The notes under the pieces: model-generated
Told to the model about the DNA's origin: nothing
Databases searched by the model: none
The model's input: the letters and a program-made list of their open reading frames with translations, nothing else
Translations under genes and position numbers: made by a program
From: Archilochus colubris
Taxonomy: Eukaryota > Chordata > Aves > Apodiformes > Trochilidae
Reading direction: 5' to 3'
Assembly: GCA_023079485.1 (NCBI GenBank)
Contig: CM041084.1
Span: forward strand, 129,406,792-129,470,791
DNA length: 64,000 nt
Shown: in pieces, positions 61,046 through 64,000 of the stretch
Layout of the letters: each line of letters starts with the position of its first letter
Position numbering within the stretch: position 1 is the first letter of the stretch

Positions 61046-61830
61046 TGTCCTGGTTTGGGCCAGGATAAAGGTGATTTTCTGTCTTGTACTTTTGCTTTTA
61101 GCTAAGTGTCTTGTTAAGTAGCTGCACTTGCTGAAATTAACAGCAAGTTTCTCAGACAGTGTGAGCTTCTAGGACTGATAACACTCGATGTTTATAGTTA
61201 CTGCTAGAGACTGGTGTGCAGAGCCAGGGACACTGCTCAGCTCTGAGGAAAACTTTTACCCTCCAGAAGGAGTAAAGAGGTCCCACCTGCAGCCCTCCTT
61301 TGGGGAGGAACGGACAAGATAGATGCCAGAGTTGACCAAACAGAGTATTCCATCCCATATACGTCATACTCAGTATAAATTTGAGGGATCACGAAGGCCA
61401 AGCCATGATTTCCTGCTTCCAGTTTCCAGCTGCCTGCCCTTCCTTTCACCTGGCATCCTGGAAGGATTCCGTCCGTTCCTCTGCCTGTGGTCCTGATCCG
61501 TGCCAGCCCATATCCATGTGTTCCTGCCTCCAGTTCCCGACTGCTGCCGACTCCAGGAGTCCAGCCTGGACTTTCCCAGGGCTGCCCTGCAGCCTCGGTG
61601 GTGACGTGAGAGTTATTGGGGGAAAAGGGAGGGGAATCTGGTATCCATTTTCCTGTATATTTGTATTGATTTAGTAATTTTTCCTATTTATCATTACTGT
61701 TTCATTAAAGTTGTGTAGTTTAGTTTCCAACCCATAAGTCTCTCTCCTCTCTTTATCAGGGAGGAGAGAGAGATTAATAGAGAGCGTCTGTTATTCAGTT
61801 TAATTGCTAGGCCAGTGTTAAACCATGACA
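61046..61830 (+). mobile_element. Solo ERVL-type LTR, well preserved
   Basis: It begins TGTCCTGGTTTGGGCC and ends GTTAAACCATGACA. The 5-bp duplication CCAGC is exact at 61041-61045 and 61831-61835. Promoter-like parts are visible: ATF/CRE-like TACGTCA at 61360-61366, TATAAAT at 61374-61380, and an ATTAAA poly(A) signal at 61704-61709. This order is typical of bird ERVL LTRs. There is no internal region, so the provirus was removed by LTR-LTR recombination (inference). It could act as an alternative promoter. Confidence 0.92.
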
Positions 61831-61835
61831 CCAGC

Positions 61836-64000
61836 TTATTGGGGTGGTGCTCAGCTCTCTCAGGATTAGGCCTTTCACAACCTTTAATTGCAGAGACAGG
61901 GACTTCCACAGAGCACTGGGGATGTCTGTCCTTGGACTGCCCTGATATTCTTCCACTGAGATCCCAGAGCTTGCAGCAATGTCATGAGCTGTGATAATCC
62001 TTCCCAGAGCTGACTTTGAGAGATGTGATTTTCTGCACTCATAGCTGAGCTCACAGGATTACAGAAAGGAAATAAAAGCATGAGAGATAGCTATGGAAGT
62101 TAATATTAATGGGTAATAGTGACATAATTTAGTTTCAGTTAGAATGAACAACAAGACAACAATTATACATGAAAAACTAGCTTTTATTACAAATGCTTAG
62201 TAATAAGTAATGATTTTTCAATTTTTTTTTTTTTCTTACTAAACCTAAACATACAAAGTCAGAAGCAAACAAGAAATTGCTTGGTTATATTCTTATTTGA
62301 AAGTTTAACTTGTCAGTAGTTCTATCAGATTTCTTGCAAGGTTTGCTTTTAAAATGTCTTTGTACAATGTTATTGTACTACTGGCTCTCCTATACAGATA
62401 TGCTCATCCTCCAAAAGAGACGTGTAGTCACCAACATGGATGATTTGATTCATTTATATAAGCAAAAGGAAGAAAAATAAGTTGTATCTCAATGTAAATC
62501 CTATTTCTTTACGTTATGCTTGCACATAGTTAACTCCCTGATGCAGTGGATTCTGAAGCCAAAGACAGCACTTACACTGACTGCAGCATTGCACCAACAT
62601 TAACAACTTCATATTAACTGCTCTGAGTATTCTTTGGTCACACCCACCCTGTATATACTCAGTTTACAGTATCTCAGAAGTTATTTTTCATCCATTTTAA
62701 GTAGCTTGTTCAACATTTTCATTCCATGGCTTTCAGATCTTCCTCCTGCACATCTAAACCATACCTGTGTGCATCCATGTGCACAAAATTTATTCGAGTT
62801 GTCTCTCTGAAGGCAGATCAGGAGTGAAGAAAGGATGTCCTGTATCTTCTGATACCTTTACTATGTCAGCTTGCAACAGCTGTTGTCTAAATTGGCCTTT
62901 TACTGGAGTCCTTCTGGATAGGCAATTCATATCTAGCACACTGCATTACTAAAGTTTTCAGAATATACAAAATATGAAAACTGTGATCATTTTATGACAT
63001 TGTCTGTTACACTGTAAAGCCACATTATTCAAAATCAAAGTCTTATTTTTGGTGGAAAATTTTAAGAGTAAGGGGAAAGAAGGCTGCTAATGACAGAAGC
63101 AAAAGTATCTGGGCAATGACACTGCTTAAAAGGCACACGAAGAAAAGGCAAGCTAGGCTCCTCTCCTGATGGTTTGAATCTCTTTTATATTTCTTCTGAT
63201 ATAATGCATATATGTGTGTGTATGCCTACAGAAATATATGTATGTGCACACACCTTTGAGTTTTTGAGACTAAAAAGTTCAAGAATTAGAAAATGATTTG
63301 AAATAAATAAGAACAATACTAACAGGGGGAAGCTGGTGCTGTTATTTTGTTGCCACATTATGACTATAATCTAATGACCTGGTGATATGATTACACCATT
63401 TTTTACATCATTTCATTGTACAAATGTGAGGCATAAGACTACCAGGTGCATTTTATCTTGCTTAAAGTCATTTTTATGGATCTTCTGTGTTCTTGCTTTA
63501 TCCTACGGGACAGTCATTACTTAAAGAAATATGAAGAGAGCTGAGGGTAAGGATGTTCTAACAATCAAAATTAAAATTTATTTGACTCTAGGGTTTACAT
63601 GTTAGAGCGTGGCGTGCACGCAAACACACAGAGACAGAAGGACAATGACAACAAGGGGTGTACACAGCTCAAACCCACGTACTGGTCCTGGCATGGCTAT
63701 AGGATGCTGATCTTATAAAACCTTTTGTTCTCGTTTTGCATAAGTTTTATGATATAATGCACCGTTTCCAAAATCTACACTGTTCCATCTAAATGGTCCA
63801 CATATGATGAAGTAAATGAAGTAAGAGGTATGAGATGATTACTAACTTCCAGAAAGCATTTACAGAAGATGCCCATACAGTAGTCACCATTGAAAGTTTT
63901 AACAGCTGAAGGTTGAATGCAAAGGTCTTCTCAGCTGTATTGTTTAAAGAAGTATGACTATCACAGTGAAGTTACTTACAAAAAAGGCAACAATAGTAAA
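61836..64000. other. Downstream AT-rich stretch, nothing firm
   Basis: No open frame of note. AATAAA on the minus strand near 62179-62185 (TTTATT on +) would fit a transcript entering from the right on the minus strand, as expected for STK3, but this is only a positional guess. Confidence 0.3.

Noticed and set aside
55000..64000. STK3 C-terminal (SARAH domain) exon expected from synteny
   Set aside because: I looked for its highly conserved coding sequence on the minus strand and did not see it. The gene end may lie beyond the window.
1..64000. CRISPR arrays, operons, plasmid or phage functions
   Set aside because: The sequence is vertebrate nuclear DNA. The short repeats seen are microsatellites and retroelement tails.

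Overview
This window is vertebrate nuclear DNA, almost certainly from a bird. The evidence is the density and type of interspersed repeats. There are at least a dozen CR1 (chicken-repeat) LINE fragments, most of which carry the avian CR1 3' end that reads ATTCTATGAT in the sense direction. There are also ERVL-type solo LTRs with the ends and TATA/ATTAAA layout typical of birds, and old CR1 relics of the kind shared by birds, crocodilians and turtles. I cannot name the species.

One protein-coding gene can be supported. It is KCNS2 (Kv9.2), an electrically silent voltage-gated potassium channel subunit, on the + strand. Its coding region is a single uninterrupted 477-codon exon at 48754-50187. 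A CpG island at about 46.8-48.3 kb carries the presumed promoter and non-coding first exon. A 194-bp perfect (AAAGG)n tract lies in the presumed first intron, about 140 bp before the start codon. The 3' UTR probably runs several kilobases, and the best-placed poly(A) signal is at 54809-54814.

Positions 1-46.8 kb hold no exon that I can defend. They are intergenic DNA made of CR1 fragments, three LTR-like elements and unassigned AT-rich sequence. The most unusual object is a 505-bp near-perfect palindrome at 24705-25209. It begins TGTAGTGG, ends CCACTACA, is flanked by the 6-bp direct repeat CATAGT, and has a tRNA-like core with recognisable A-box and B-box sequences. A probable solo LTR ends only about 130 bp before it.

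Positions 54.8-64 kb are again non-coding. They contain a clean 785-bp solo ERVL LTR with a 5-bp target duplication (61046-61830) and a block of homeodomain-like motifs near 58.0 kb. From vertebrate synteny, NIPAL2 and STK3 would be expected as neighbours, but I found no STK3 C-terminal exon and no second CpG island. No operon-like or multi-gene system exists here: one channel gene sits in repeat-rich intergenic sequence.
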